A stretch of 32,855 nt of DNA. Source: a bacterium (lineage in GTDB: Bacteria > Oederibacteriota > JAAXVQ01 > JAUVAV01). Below the pieces are notes generated by a model. It saw nothing but the letters and a program-made list of their open reading frames with translations, ran no database searches and was not told the DNA's origin. Position 1 is the first letter of the stretch, and each line of letters starts with the position of its first letter. The stretch covers positions 128,594 through 161,448 of the forward strand of contig JAIORK010000045.1 of assembly GCA_021108215.1 (NCBI GenBank). The letters are read 5' to 3'. The position numbers and the translations under genes are program-made. Of this stretch, positions 23,971-32,800 are shown piece by piece.

Positions 23971-24438
23971 TTATTTAAATTTCCCCAATAGCGTCGTCTT
24001 GGCCGACAAAATCAATTCTTCAATTTGCCGGGCAATTTCCCGGTACTGGTCCGGTGTCCCGCCAATCGGGTCCGCCACATCCAAACCCCCGGTTCCGTGT
24101 GCCAGTTCACCCAATGTCATAATCTTTTGCTTGTATTCCGGAAAATGTTCCCGCAACCAAGCGGCATGCTGCCGGGTCATGGCAATCACCTGACAGGCCT
24201 CTGCCATGAACTCACGGCTAATCATACGCGCCGTATGTCTGCTTATATCCGCACCCCGCTCAGACGCTGCGGCGACTGCCTCAGGTGTTGCCGGTGCACC
24301 GGAAAAAACCTGGATTCCTGCAGAGATAATACAAAAATCCGGGAATTGTTGAAAGTGTTTTTTCAGAAATCCTTCCGCCATCGGACTTCGGCAGGTGTTG
24401 CCTGTACAAACTGCGATAATTGTCCGGGGTTGCGTCAT
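23971..24438 (-). CDS. Low-molecular-weight protein phosphatase (YwlE-like)
   Basis: The 155-residue product carries the P-loop C-x5-R-S as VCTGNTCRSPMAEGF near the start and the general-acid region VADPIGGTPDQYREIARQIEE near the end. Family members dephosphorylate tyrosine; YwlE-type proteins dephosphorylate arginine, and those carry a Thr after the Cys-Thr-Gly-Asn loop as seen here. The rpiB and glyA context favours the YwlE type. The start is 1 nt after the cyclase stop. Confidence 0.9.
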   Translation of the reverse strand: MTQPRTIIAVCTGNTCRSPMAEGFLKKHFQQFPDFCIISAGIQVFSGAPATPEAVAAASERGADISRHTARMISREFMAEACQVIAMTRQHAAWLREHFPEYKQKIMTLGELAHGTGGLDVADPIGGTPDQYREIARQIEELILSAKTTLLGKFK

Positions 24439-24439
24439 A

Positions 24440-25981
24440 TCAGGTTTTCAGGGATTTCACACTATAGACTAAAATTTTCTCCTTTTTACCTTTGACCGCA
24501 ATCGGAGATAGTTTGTCAGCAACAATCTCATCCTGTACCAATAAATACGTTGCTTCCGAGATCAAAACACTGCCGCCTTCGGCAACAGATTCCAACCGGG
24601 CCGCCATATTGACCGCATCACCAATCACGGTATAATCCATTTTCTGTGAAGAACCCATATTACCCGAAACCACATCACCGGTATTAATCCCGATGCCGAC
24701 TGTGACGGTTTTTTCCCCGGCCATTTTTCTGGCTTGGTTCAACTCCTGAACAGCATGCTGAATTTCCAGACCGCTTTTTACCGCCCGCAAGGCATCACCT
24801 TTTTTTGCAAGTGGAATACCGAAAACCGCCATCACGCAATCACCGATAAATTTATCCAGCATCCCGCCGTATCTCAATAAAATTTCGGTCTGTACCGAGA
24901 GATAGACATTGATGACCGAAACAACATCTTCCGGTTCCATGGTTTCCGACATGGAAGTAAACCCGCGAATATCGGAAAAAAACATAGTTGCATTTTTACG
25001 CGCACCACCCAGCGCCAGACTCCCCGGATCTTTGATGACCTCTTCCATCACCTGACTGGAAACATAGGTTGAAAAAGCGCCTTTAATAACTTCCTTCTCA
25101 CGCAAGGAGGCCGCCATCTCATTGAAGGCCGATGTCAAATCCCCCAGCTCGTCTTTACGCGTCACCTTAATTTCCTGATTCAGATCACCCTCCGCAATCG
25201 CGAGCACACCACCCACCAAAATCTTGACCGGCCGGGTCAAATACTGCGCCAAAATAATCGCAACCATAGCGCCCAAGCAGAGGATAAAAACCGATGCGAT
25301 TCCCAGTTTCACGGCAGCCTGCCTCACCGTCAAGTCAACCAGCTTTCGAGACATGCCGAGATGCACCACACCGATCTGCTTATCCCCCACCAACGGTTTT
25401 CTCACAATAACCGGGACCGCAATATCAAAAAGTTTTTCACCGTTTTCAGCCTGGTAAGCTTGTACCAGAATGGATTGGCCATTATAAGGGGCCACACCCT
25501 TAGGCGGCACATATTTTTTCTGAAACATTTTGATATCATTGTGAGCAATAATCATACCGTCTTTATTGACAATAAAAGCCGCCACCACACCGGCATTGCT
25601 GATGAGCTCCTCATACGTTTTCGGATGATTGCCCAGCACATCATGAACCAGCGAATCCAGTGTCGCCTGCAAATCAATTTCATTATATTCTTTGCTGCCG
25701 GTCTCCGGCATAATCTCGTGCACCAATGCGGCACAATTCAATTCATCCAGTACAGTCTCACCGGCCGAAGACGCCAGACTCCCGGCAATGGTTGCTCCGC
25801 GTTTCACCACCTCGTCCTGCAACGATTTCTGCTGCTGCCGGTATGTCAGCCAGGTTGTCATAGCCATAATTGTTACAATCGTTAAAATTACAAAAAAAGT
25901 AAACTGAATCATCAAAGGAATCCGAATACCTTTTTTAGAAGCTTTTTTAGCTTGAAGTAATTTGTCTTCCTCTTTTACCAC
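24440..25981 (-). CDS. Membrane class III adenylate/guanylate cyclase with Cache-like sensor and HAMP
   Basis: The 513-residue product has TM helices at about 25-44 and 226-246, a periplasmic sensor between them, HAMP (about 246-300), and a class III cyclase domain. Catalytic residues are all present: metal Asp in FFSDIRGFT (D337) and FIGDCVMAVFG (D381), base-selecting K377 and D449 (KMDYTVIGD), and transition-state N458 and R462 (NMAARLE). Lys and Asp at the base positions favour ATP, so cAMP is the likely product. The start is GTG at 25981 with GGGGAG upstream. Its sensor part resembles that of the HD-GYP protein encoded 14 nt upstream. Confidence 0.92.
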   Translation of the reverse strand: MVKEEDKLLQAKKASKKGIRIPLMIQFTFFVILTIVTIMAMTTWLTYRQQQKSLQDEVVKRGATIAGSLASSAGETVLDELNCAALVHEIMPETGSKEYNEIDLQATLDSLVHDVLGNHPKTYEELISNAGVVAAFIVNKDGMIIAHNDIKMFQKKYVPPKGVAPYNGQSILVQAYQAENGEKLFDIAVPVIVRKPLVGDKQIGVVHLGMSRKLVDLTVRQAAVKLGIASVFILCLGAMVAIILAQYLTRPVKILVGGVLAIAEGDLNQEIKVTRKDELGDLTSAFNEMAASLREKEVIKGAFSTYVSSQVMEEVIKDPGSLALGGARKNATMFFSDIRGFTSMSETMEPEDVVSVINVYLSVQTEILLRYGGMLDKFIGDCVMAVFGIPLAKKGDALRAVKSGLEIQHAVQELNQARKMAGEKTVTVGIGINTGDVVSGNMGSSQKMDYTVIGDAVNMAARLESVAEGGSVLISEATYLLVQDEIVADKLSPIAVKGKKEKILVYSVKSLKT

Positions 25982-25995
25982 TTGCTCAATCTCCC

Positions 25996-27267
25996 CTATT
26001 GTTTACTTAAAGATTCAACGAAAGCTTCCACAACCTCAGGATCGAATTGGGTCCCCGCGCCTTTTTTTATTTCTTCAACCGCCTGCTCGTGGCTGATCGC
26101 CTCGCGATGTTTTTGCGCCGAAGTCATTGCGTCATAAGCATCTGCGGCAGCAAGAATTCTCGCGCCCAGCGGGATGTCCTTGCCCTTAATGCCGGTCGGA
26201 TAACCGGTGCCGTCAAACCGTTCATGATGGTGCAATACCAATGAAACGGTCCCCCGAAGTGCCTGAACTTGATCCAGAATTTCAGCGCCCGCTTGAGGAT
26301 GATGTTTTAATTTGTCGTATTCTTCATTACTCAGCTTTCCGGTATTGTCCAAAATAACATCCGGCACCGCGATATGTCCCAAATTTTGGACCTGCGCCGC
26401 CAAACGGATATTCTCGACCTCTTCCGGCGGCAGATTAATCAATTGCGCACAATTAGCCGCCAGCTCGGCGACCCTTTGGTCATGACCACCGGCAAAGGGA
26501 TCCCGCGACTCCAATGCCTTGGCCATGGCTCGCAACATGCCAATATACATTTCTTTCAAACGATCCGTCATTTCATTAAACGACTGTCCTAAAATCGCCA
26601 GTTCATCTTGCCCTTTAAGATTAATTTTATAGTTCAGGTTGCCTTCCCCAATCGCCTTGGCACCCCGAACAAGTTCCCCAAAAGGTTTTAGCATGAAATT
26701 AACGACAAAAATCGCAATAATCACACCAATGATCAGCAACCCGGCAGCAATGGAAAGTGATTCCCGAAAAGCCTGCATCACATATTTATCAATGGATTTT
26801 TGAGACATCGCGATATGAACAGCGCCAATACGCACACCGTTGCGCAAATTAATGGGAATCGCCAGGTCAATAACGGACTCTTTTTTATCATTCCGATAGG
26901 GTTGAATCAAAATCTCCTCATTGGTCAAAGGTCTAACCCCGGGAGGTTCCAAATAGGATTTACCTATCATTTCAATATTGCTATGTGCCAAAACCCGGCT
27001 TTTTTCATCAAGAATCATGGCATAGACAATACCTTCATTTTTCATGGTGCTGCTGACAAACGTGGCTAAAGAAAGATTATCCTTGCTGATAAGAGAATCC
27101 GTGCTGATAATACCTAAATTTCTTGCAATGGTGGCGCCCCGGCGGGTCATTTCCCGCATAAGAACATCGCGTTCCTGTTGTGTAAAAAAGTAGGAGGACC
27201 CAAAAACGGTAACAGTGACCAACAAAACGGTCATTATAATGAACTTTAATTTTAACCCCGCCCGCAT
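25996..27267 (-). CDS. Membrane HD-GYP-family receptor with degenerate HD pair
   Basis: The 423-residue product has a TM helix at 8-27, a Cache-like sensor, a second TM at 170-190, HAMP (about 190-240) and an HD-GYP domain (245-420). H262, KHHP (321-324), HHH (346-348), GTGYP (353-357) and ADAYDAMTS are kept. The pair that names the family is lost: AALLHDIGK is replaced by AAQVQNLGH, so Q294-N295 stand for His-Asp and H298 for Lys. HD-GYP proteins normally cleave c-di-GMP; this one is probably inactive or altered, perhaps a binding or regulatory module. The start has AAGGAG 6 nt upstream. First gene of the operon. Confidence 0.9.
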   Translation of the reverse strand: MRAGLKLKFIIMTVLLVTVTVFGSSYFFTQQERDVLMREMTRRGATIARNLGIISTDSLISKDNLSLATFVSSTMKNEGIVYAMILDEKSRVLAHSNIEMIGKSYLEPPGVRPLTNEEILIQPYRNDKKESVIDLAIPINLRNGVRIGAVHIAMSQKSIDKYVMQAFRESLSIAAGLLIIGVIIAIFVVNFMLKPFGELVRGAKAIGEGNLNYKINLKGQDELAILGQSFNEMTDRLKEMYIGMLRAMAKALESRDPFAGGHDQRVAELAANCAQLINLPPEEVENIRLAAQVQNLGHIAVPDVILDNTGKLSNEEYDKLKHHPQAGAEILDQVQALRGTVSLVLHHHERFDGTGYPTGIKGKDIPLGARILAAADAYDAMTSAQKHREAISHEQAVEEIKKGAGTQFDPEVVEAFVESLSKQ

Positions 27268-27321
27268 TCGTGCTCCTTTTATTGCAAAAAATAACTGGAT
27301 TTTTAAAATAAAAAAAAATTG

Positions 27322-27395
27322 AACGCCTAAATAACCGTTTTTTCAACGCTTTATTAATGAGGGTCAGTTTATCAATTAAAATTAGGCGTTGTCAA
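27322..27395 (-). promoter_or_regulatory. Promoter candidate of the HD-GYP operon with inverted repeat
   Basis: On the minus strand TTGACA (27390-27395) and GATAAA (27368-27373), spaced 16 nt, lie about 100 nt before the HD-GYP start. Inverted arms AACGCCTAA (27322-27330) and TTAGGCGTT (27382-27390) bracket the -10, so a repressor or a leader hairpin is possible. The rest of the 295-nt divergent gap (27268-27562) is A+T-rich; I see no clear plus-strand promoter. Confidence 0.4.
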
Positions 27396-27562
27396 GCAAA
27401 AACCCGGACATGCTCTGCCTCTGATAATATATAAGAAAATCCTTTAAACTTTTAACAAAATCATTTAAAATTTAGGTAAAATTGCCGAAGAGGAACCTAG
27501 CGGCCTGGATGTTTTAGGATCATGGCCATAATACTAATTGCGGAGCGCAAACAACTAAAAAA

Positions 27563-29230
27563 ATGACAAAATTCCTCACTTTACGACAACCCTTGACGCC
27601 CTACTGCTTACTTGCCTTGACTGCCATCGGCTTGCTTTTTTCCGGTTGCAAACCGGGTGCGCCTGTTGGCAACAATACGTTGACTGCCGTACCCACCCCG
27701 CTACCCTTTGTCGATACAATCCTTTTTACATCCGGCGGGTATTGCTTCCAGACCACACTGGCAGGCGACAGCTATGAGAAAATTCCTGCTATGGGTAAAA
27801 ATGTTTGGTTTCCTGCCGTATCGCCTGCACAGCAGCAGGTTGCTTTTTGGTCCACCGCATCCGGCTTCAACGAAATCTGGCTTTATACGCTGCAAGAAAA
27901 ACAGGCGAAGCAGCTTACTTTCTTCAATGAAAAAACAACCCAAGCAGATCTGCCCAATTACTCGATTCACAATGCACCGACTTGGTCGGCTGACAGTACA
28001 CAAATTATTTTCTCTTACCTCGGAAAAATATGGAAAATCGATACTTCCGGGTTTAATTTAGAAACCCTGATTGCCGAAGGTGCCAACTATTCCCCAACCC
28101 TTTCGCCTGACGGGACCCTGCTCGCTTTTATTGCCAAACAAAACCAGAGCCGGTCACTTTTCATCCGAATGCTGGCAACCGGGGATGAATGGGAGGTAAC
28201 CAAATTCCCTTCCACCCATCAGGTGGATAGTCCGGCTTGGTCTCCCCATGGCATGTACCTGGCTTTTACGGTTTCCCTTTTTGAAAAAGTTAATGTCTGG
28301 TCTGTTCGTAAAGACGGTGCTGAATTAACCCGACTCACACGCGATGGTCTGAGCAACTCTCCCGCATGGTCACCGGACGGAGACAAACTCGCATTTTCTT
28401 CCGGCCGTCAAGACCCCTATCACTGGCAACTATGGGCCATGAACCAGGACGGGACCGGACAATTTTCCATAACCAGCAAAGGTGGTTTTTCCCCGGTCTG
28501 GCTCAGACGTGCGCGGAATGATTTCATCCCCATCAGCACAGCCGCCCTGCCAACTGCCCTACCAACACCTGAAAAGCACCCAACACCCGTGCCACCGCCA
28601 ACAGAAATTCCCGCCGCCAAAAAACCCACCCTGGCGCCGACGCCACGCCCAACCAGCAAGCCGACACCGGAGCCAACCCAGGCCTTGAAACCGGAGCCGG
28701 AAGCAGATTATGAAGTGGTTGAGCTCATTGAAGTGGAAGAAGGCCAAGCGCCCCCGGTCAGCGAAGATGAAGATTATGAATATGTCATGGTGGATGAAGA
28801 CGAATACGCCAAATATGAAGAATATGCCGATGCGGATGAAGCTATTCTGCCTGAAAAGGCGTTAGCAGAAACAGACGGCACTCTCGATGAAAATAAAATA
28901 ATCTTTACGCCACAGATTGAATTCTATTTTGCCAAAGACATGATCAAACCCGTCTCCTTGCCTGCATTACATACTCTGGCAAAAAAATTATCAAACTACC
29001 CTGAAGCCTCGCTGGTGGTCAAAGGTTATATGCGCGGCTCCGGTTTGTTCAAAAAAACACTACCGATTCTTAAAACACTCGCCCGTGCGCGCGCCAATAG
29101 TATCCTGCGCCATTTGATTGTTAATGAAAAAATCCCGCAGATCAATGTCAATGCCCTGGGAGAAGGCGACCCGCTTCCGAATATTGGTCACACTGAAAAC
29201 AAAGCCATCCTGATTATTGAAGTACGGTAA
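27563..29230 (+). CDS. Lipoprotein with TolB-like propeller and OmpA-like C-terminus
   Basis: The 555-residue product has a signal peptide with lipobox LFSGC (Cys29), so it is likely anchored in a membrane facing the periplasm. Residues about 50-315 hold repeated TolB/PD40 propeller blades (ISP-like phrases: PTWSADSTQIIFSY, PTLSPDGTLLAFIA, PAWSPDGDKLAFSS). A Pro/Thr linker (340-385) and an acidic Glu/Asp/Tyr stretch follow, then an OmpA-like domain from about 450 (IEFYFAKDMIKP...ARARANSILRHLI...NALGEGDPLPN). The usual peptidoglycan-binding 'HTD' is replaced by YMR, so wall binding may be weakened. The only plus-strand gene I support; the ribosome site is weak (GGAG 16 nt upstream). Confidence 0.82.
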   Translation: MTKFLTLRQPLTPYCLLALTAIGLLFSGCKPGAPVGNNTLTAVPTPLPFVDTILFTSGGYCFQTTLAGDSYEKIPAMGKNVWFPAVSPAQQQVAFWSTASGFNEIWLYTLQEKQAKQLTFFNEKTTQADLPNYSIHNAPTWSADSTQIIFSYLGKIWKIDTSGFNLETLIAEGANYSPTLSPDGTLLAFIAKQNQSRSLFIRMLATGDEWEVTKFPSTHQVDSPAWSPHGMYLAFTVSLFEKVNVWSVRKDGAELTRLTRDGLSNSPAWSPDGDKLAFSSGRQDPYHWQLWAMNQDGTGQFSITSKGGFSPVWLRRARNDFIPISTAALPTALPTPEKHPTPVPPPTEIPAAKKPTLAPTPRPTSKPTPEPTQALKPEPEADYEVVELIEVEEGQAPPVSEDEDYEYVMVDEDEYAKYEEYADADEAILPEKALAETDGTLDENKIIFTPQIEFYFAKDMIKPVSLPALHTLAKKLSNYPEASLVVKGYMRGSGLFKKTLPILKTLARARANSILRHLIVNEKIPQINVNALGEGDPLPNIGHTENKAILIIEVR

Positions 29231-29312
29231 TTTCCCTGATTTAATTTTCCAAAAAACAAAATAGCTTTTCCCGGATGAATGGATACCGTTTTGGTTTTAT
29301 ACGGATTGTATT

Positions 29313-31280
29313 TCACCAATTGGTGGGCATTGCCTTGCGGGCTTTTTCCTTTTTTTCGCAACGGTTTTTCAGCTGCGTCAGTGGAGGATATACTTTCTCC
29401 GCCGCCTTGATCGCAGCACGATATTTTTTTTGTTTCATCAATGACTTAATGCGGGATAATTCCTGTTTGTGCTTCCGCATATTTCCAGGAAAATATTTTT
29501 CCCCATTGAGTTTATCAATATCCAGCATAAGTTTCACTACCCGGCCATACGCCCCACGGGCACGTTTTTTCATTTTCCGAATCTGCTCACTGTCGGCTGT
29601 CGTCTTCGGACTGACGGCTTTCTTCCCGGCTTTAACCGGTATTTTAGCCGTCTGCTTTTTTCCCGATGATACCGGTGCCTTGGCAAGCGATTTCCTGGCT
29701 ATTTTCTTTTTTCGTGCCTTGGCCCGTTCCAGCCGCGTTGCACGCAAAGCCAGTCCGCCCAATTCTTTGCTGATTGCCTGAGCCAATATAATCGTTTTTT
29801 CATTCCGCTTCCGTTTGAGCTTCCGGCCTGCTTCCGTCAACTGTTTGGTCAGACGGGCAATAACTTCGGAAAAATTCTTCATGATTTTGGTATTCTTTTT
29901 AGCGGCCGTTAAATCATTGGACGCAGCCCGAAAAACACGAACAGCCTTTTCTCTGGTCAACGCCTGTGCCTCAAGTTTCGCTTGTTTTTCTTTTTTCTTT
30001 TGGAGTTGCTGTTGGCGCTTGGACATTTGCCGGATCTTATTTTCAACGTTTTCCAACAATGCAGGGACTTGATCTTTTTCAGGGCTTAACTTCATCGCTT
30101 TCCTATAAGCGACTGCTGCATTCAAATAGCTTTCATTTGCTTCAAAAGCCAACCCGCGTTCGATGTAGTAACGAGATTCCGAATCGCGTTTCATGTCTTC
30201 CCGAAGTCCCTGAATATCCGCCGCCAGCTCCTCATCCTCGGAAAATATCTCTGCCGCTTCTTCCCAAAAAACGAGCGCTTTTTCTCTTTCGCCCTCTTCC
30301 TGCGCTTTTTTCCCTTTCCGGATCAGTTCCTCGGCCCGGCGCTCGGTACCATCTTCAAAACCGGAACCGAACAATACCGAAATATTAAACTGGTGGGTTG
30401 CGCCACCTGCCAGCGATCCTATCGGCACCACAAAAGCATAATCAAGTTGACCAGTCCATACAATCTGCTCAAAACGAAAAGACAACCCGGCTGACAGTTC
30501 GCTCATATCCTGATCCCCGATGCCGATGCCGGCACGGGTTCCCAGCAGGCCATCAAACCACCACGCTTCGCCGCCGCCGGAAATCCGGTAGTGGGACTCT
30601 TTGAGCATGCATTCCAGAGTCCCAAGATACTGTTCATATTGATACGCGCCGCCAAAGCGCAGGGTCACAGGTACGATGACATCGGTGTCCCCCAATGCCA
30701 TATTGGGTTGGTTGAGATTCGCAATCGAGAAGCCCAAATTAAAATCATCACTAAGATAAACCAAGCCGCCCAAATCAATACCAACGCCTTGCGAAGACGA
30801 CCCGTTGTCAAACAGCGGGTTTCCCGTCACCGCATCAGAATCCAGAAAATCCTGAAAAAACAGTTTCAAAGCCCCCCCGATTAAATAATTACTCTCATCA
30901 CCCAGGGGCAAGCCGTAACCAAGTGAAACAATATTTTCCTGATACAAACCCGCCAGACGACGCTGATACCATAAGACCCCCAAGGTACCGGCTTCACTCA
31001 GCGGTTGTAAATACGCAATCCGGTTATCCGTCAGAGACCCATCATCCAAGCCGGACAGCAAGCTGACATAATTAAATGCAACCACTGACGTATAAACTTG
31101 ACCCAATCCTGCCGGGTTATAAATCATCGTATCAGCATCATCGGCCACTGCACAAAAAGCCCCGCCCAACCCGGCAGGACGAGTACCCGGACGTTCAAGA
31201 TCAAAAACCGTCCAAGCCTGTGTGACAACCCCGAATACTGCGACCATCATGACGATTGCTGTAAAATAAGTCTTCCTCAT
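29313..31280 (-). CDS. PorV/PorQ-like outer-membrane barrel with TPR and basic coiled-coil tail
   Basis: The 655-residue product has a signal peptide. Residues about 28-310 have the PorV/PorQ (UPF0164/FadL-like) pattern: RPAGLGGAFCAVADDADTMIYNPAGLG, many Gly-aromatic strands, ISVLFGSGF. Residues 312-410 hold TPR-like helices (YYIERGLAFEANESYLNAAVAYRKAMKLSPE), followed by about 240 residues of Lys/Arg/Ala-rich coiled coil. PorV proteins serve type IX secretion by shuttling substrates at the outer membrane. The start is 2 nt after the previous gene's stop, so the two are coupled. The basic tail is unusual and unexplained. Confidence 0.8.
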   Translation of the reverse strand: MRKTYFTAIVMMVAVFGVVTQAWTVFDLERPGTRPAGLGGAFCAVADDADTMIYNPAGLGQVYTSVVAFNYVSLLSGLDDGSLTDNRIAYLQPLSEAGTLGVLWYQRRLAGLYQENIVSLGYGLPLGDESNYLIGGALKLFFQDFLDSDAVTGNPLFDNGSSSQGVGIDLGGLVYLSDDFNLGFSIANLNQPNMALGDTDVIVPVTLRFGGAYQYEQYLGTLECMLKESHYRISGGGEAWWFDGLLGTRAGIGIGDQDMSELSAGLSFRFEQIVWTGQLDYAFVVPIGSLAGGATHQFNISVLFGSGFEDGTERRAEELIRKGKKAQEEGEREKALVFWEEAAEIFSEDEELAADIQGLREDMKRDSESRYYIERGLAFEANESYLNAAVAYRKAMKLSPEKDQVPALLENVENKIRQMSKRQQQLQKKKEKQAKLEAQALTREKAVRVFRAASNDLTAAKKNTKIMKNFSEVIARLTKQLTEAGRKLKRKRNEKTIILAQAISKELGGLALRATRLERAKARKKKIARKSLAKAPVSSGKKQTAKIPVKAGKKAVSPKTTADSEQIRKMKKRARGAYGRVVKLMLDIDKLNGEKYFPGNMRKHKQELSRIKSLMKQKKYRAAIKAAEKVYPPLTQLKNRCEKKEKARKAMPTNW

Positions 31281-31282
31281 CT

Positions 31283-32527
31283 TTAGCGCACCAATACAAC
31301 CGCGCCGCGAAAAGCGCTGTCGCCTGCTTTAATTTGATAAATATAGATTCCTGACGGCAATGCATTGCCGCTTTCATCCTTGCCATCCCATTGAACCCGA
31401 TACCCAAAAAGCGTCTGCTGCGGCACAAGCTCAATCTGTTTTCTGCCATGGATCGTATACAGACCCACCGTGATATCCGAGGACGGTAATTGTGAACGAA
31501 AGGTAATCATTAATTCCCGGTTGATGGTGCTGTCCGGTGTAAATGTCTTGGAGACAACACTGACCTCGCCTAAATTTGCAGTATAGTCATCCGTCTCGGG
31601 TGAATGAGTTGATGTCGGCGATGGCGTTCCGGTGTTGGTGGCACTCACGACCGGACTGGGTGTTGCTGTCGCCGAAGGTAATCCCGGCACGGCCGTCTCG
31701 GTAATTGTCGGTGTACTTGTATTGGTTGATAGCGGCTCGGGTGTATCTATTTCAGTTGGCGTCACTGTATAGGTTGCGGTATCACCTGGCGTAGGTGTGG
31801 GTGTGACCGTCGGTGAAACGGTTATTGTTTCTGAAACCGTGGGACTCGGTGTAAAAGTCGGTGTATCACCGATCGTCGGCGTCGGCGATACGGTCGCTGT
31901 CTCAGTAATGGTCGGCGTTGATGTGGCGGTTTCTGAAATCGTTAAGCTTGGTGTTACTGTCGCTGTCTCGGTGCCGGTCAATGTCACTGTATAAGTCGGC
32001 GATTCTGTAGGTGACTCTACCGGCGTAGCGGTCAAGGTTTGTGTGCCCGTCTCCGTCACGGTCGGAGTGATGGTGTAGGTTGCTGATTCGGTCAAGGTGG
32101 GTGATTCGGTCGGCGTTAATGTATCAGTTGGAGTAATCGTATGCGTCGCTGATTCGGTCAAGGTGGGTGATTCGGTCGGCGTTAATGTATCAGTTGGAGT
32201 AATCGTATGCGTCGCTGATTCGGTCAAGGTGGGTGATTCGGTCGGCGTTAATGTATCAGTTGGAGTAATCGTATGCGTCGCTGATTCGGTCAAGGTGGGT
32301 GATTCGGTCGGCGTTAATGTATCAGTTGGAGTAATCGTATGCGTCGCTGATTCGGTCAAGGTGGGTGATTCGGTCGGCGTTAATGTATCAGTTGGAGTAA
32401 TCGTATGCGTCGCTGATTCGGTCAAGGTGGGTGTAAACGTCGGTGTCGCAGCAATGACCGGACTTGCCGATAAAAGCACTAGCGATAAAATTGCAATGAC
32501 TAAATATTCATATCTGGATAAACGCAT
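31283..32527 (-). CDS. Secreted Thr/Pro-repeat protein with FlgD/T9SS-like C-terminal domain
   Basis: The 414-residue product has a signal peptide (YLVIAILSLVLLSASPVIA). It continues with about 300 residues almost entirely Thr, Pro, Ser, Glu and Val, including five exact 22-residue repeats (LTESATHTITPTDTLTPTES plus PT). The last 90 residues form a FlgD_ig or T9SS type-A-like domain: VGLYTIHGRKQIELVPQQ, VQWDGKDESGNALPSGIYIYQ, and a basic end VVLVR. The Thr/Pro part is likely an extended, possibly O-glycosylated stalk. AGGTGG lies 4 nt before the ATG. Coupled to the PorV-like gene, which could serve its export. Confidence 0.8.
   Translation of the reverse strand: MRLSRYEYLVIAILSLVLLSASPVIAATPTFTPTLTESATHTITPTDTLTPTESPTLTESATHTITPTDTLTPTESPTLTESATHTITPTDTLTPTESPTLTESATHTITPTDTLTPTESPTLTESATHTITPTDTLTPTESPTLTESATYTITPTVTETGTQTLTATPVESPTESPTYTVTLTGTETATVTPSLTISETATSTPTITETATVSPTPTIGDTPTFTPSPTVSETITVSPTVTPTPTPGDTATYTVTPTEIDTPEPLSTNTSTPTITETAVPGLPSATATPSPVVSATNTGTPSPTSTHSPETDDYTANLGEVSVVSKTFTPDSTINRELMITFRSQLPSSDITVGLYTIHGRKQIELVPQQTLFGYRVQWDGKDESGNALPSGIYIYQIKAGDSAFRGAVVLVR
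32097..32426. repeat. Five tandem 66-bp units inside the Thr/Pro-repeat gene
   Basis: Units begin at 32097, 32163, 32229, 32295 and 32361 and look identical base for base, including third codon positions; partly similar sequence continues on the 32041 side. Each encodes 22 residues, so copy-number change would keep the frame. Confidence 0.95.
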
Positions 32528-32613
32528 ATTTCCACCTGTTTATAATTGTAAATATTTATTTTATATTTTTTTTCCTTAAATTTCAATGTTTTTTACATTT
32601 GCACAAAATATTA

Positions 32614-32730
32614 GTAGGGGCACATCCGGCATCCGCCCCGCATTCACCGGGCAGGTCGAACAGGCATAGGTCCGCGCAGCCTGGTACAAAATGATAAAAA
32701 AAGGGCGGACACATATGTGTCCGCCCCTAC
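32614..32730. repeat. 117-bp element with GTAGGGGC ends and inner palindrome
   Basis: The left end GTAGGGGC (32614-32621) and right end GCCCCTAC (32723-32730) are inverted. A 24-bp perfect palindrome (GGGCGGACACAT and complement) lies at 32703-32726. It holds no reading frame and lies in the 269-nt stretch 32528-32796, where I see no gene. Same class of ends as the repeats near 9581 and 10805. Confidence 0.7.
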
Positions 32731-32772
32731 CATCCGTGCCATGCACCCTACGTGGTGCGGGTCTGTTGATTC

Positions 32773-32800
32773 GTAGGGAATGGTCGCGACCATTCCCTAC
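32773..32800. repeat. Perfect 28-bp palindrome (GTAGGGAATGGTCG type)
   Basis: The arm GTAGGGAATGGTCG and its complement meet with no spacer. It has the same GTAGGGAA start as the palindrome at 9778-9807 but a different centre. It overlaps the stop of a possible partial gene that continues past the window. Confidence 0.85.

Noticed and set aside
29231-29312. Terminator between the converging lipoprotein and PorV-like genes
   Set aside because: The 82-nt gap has A- and T-rich runs but no stable G+C stem.
32097-32426. Tandem repeats as a CRISPR array
   Set aside because: Units are contiguous, 66 bp and coding, with no unique spacers and no cas genes in the window.
32097-32579. Plus-strand open frame through the 66-bp repeats (VGVNVSVGVIVCVADSVK type)
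   Set aside because: It is the reverse of the Thr/Pro repeat and stays open only because each unit is a multiple of three; it has no signal or ribosome site of its own.
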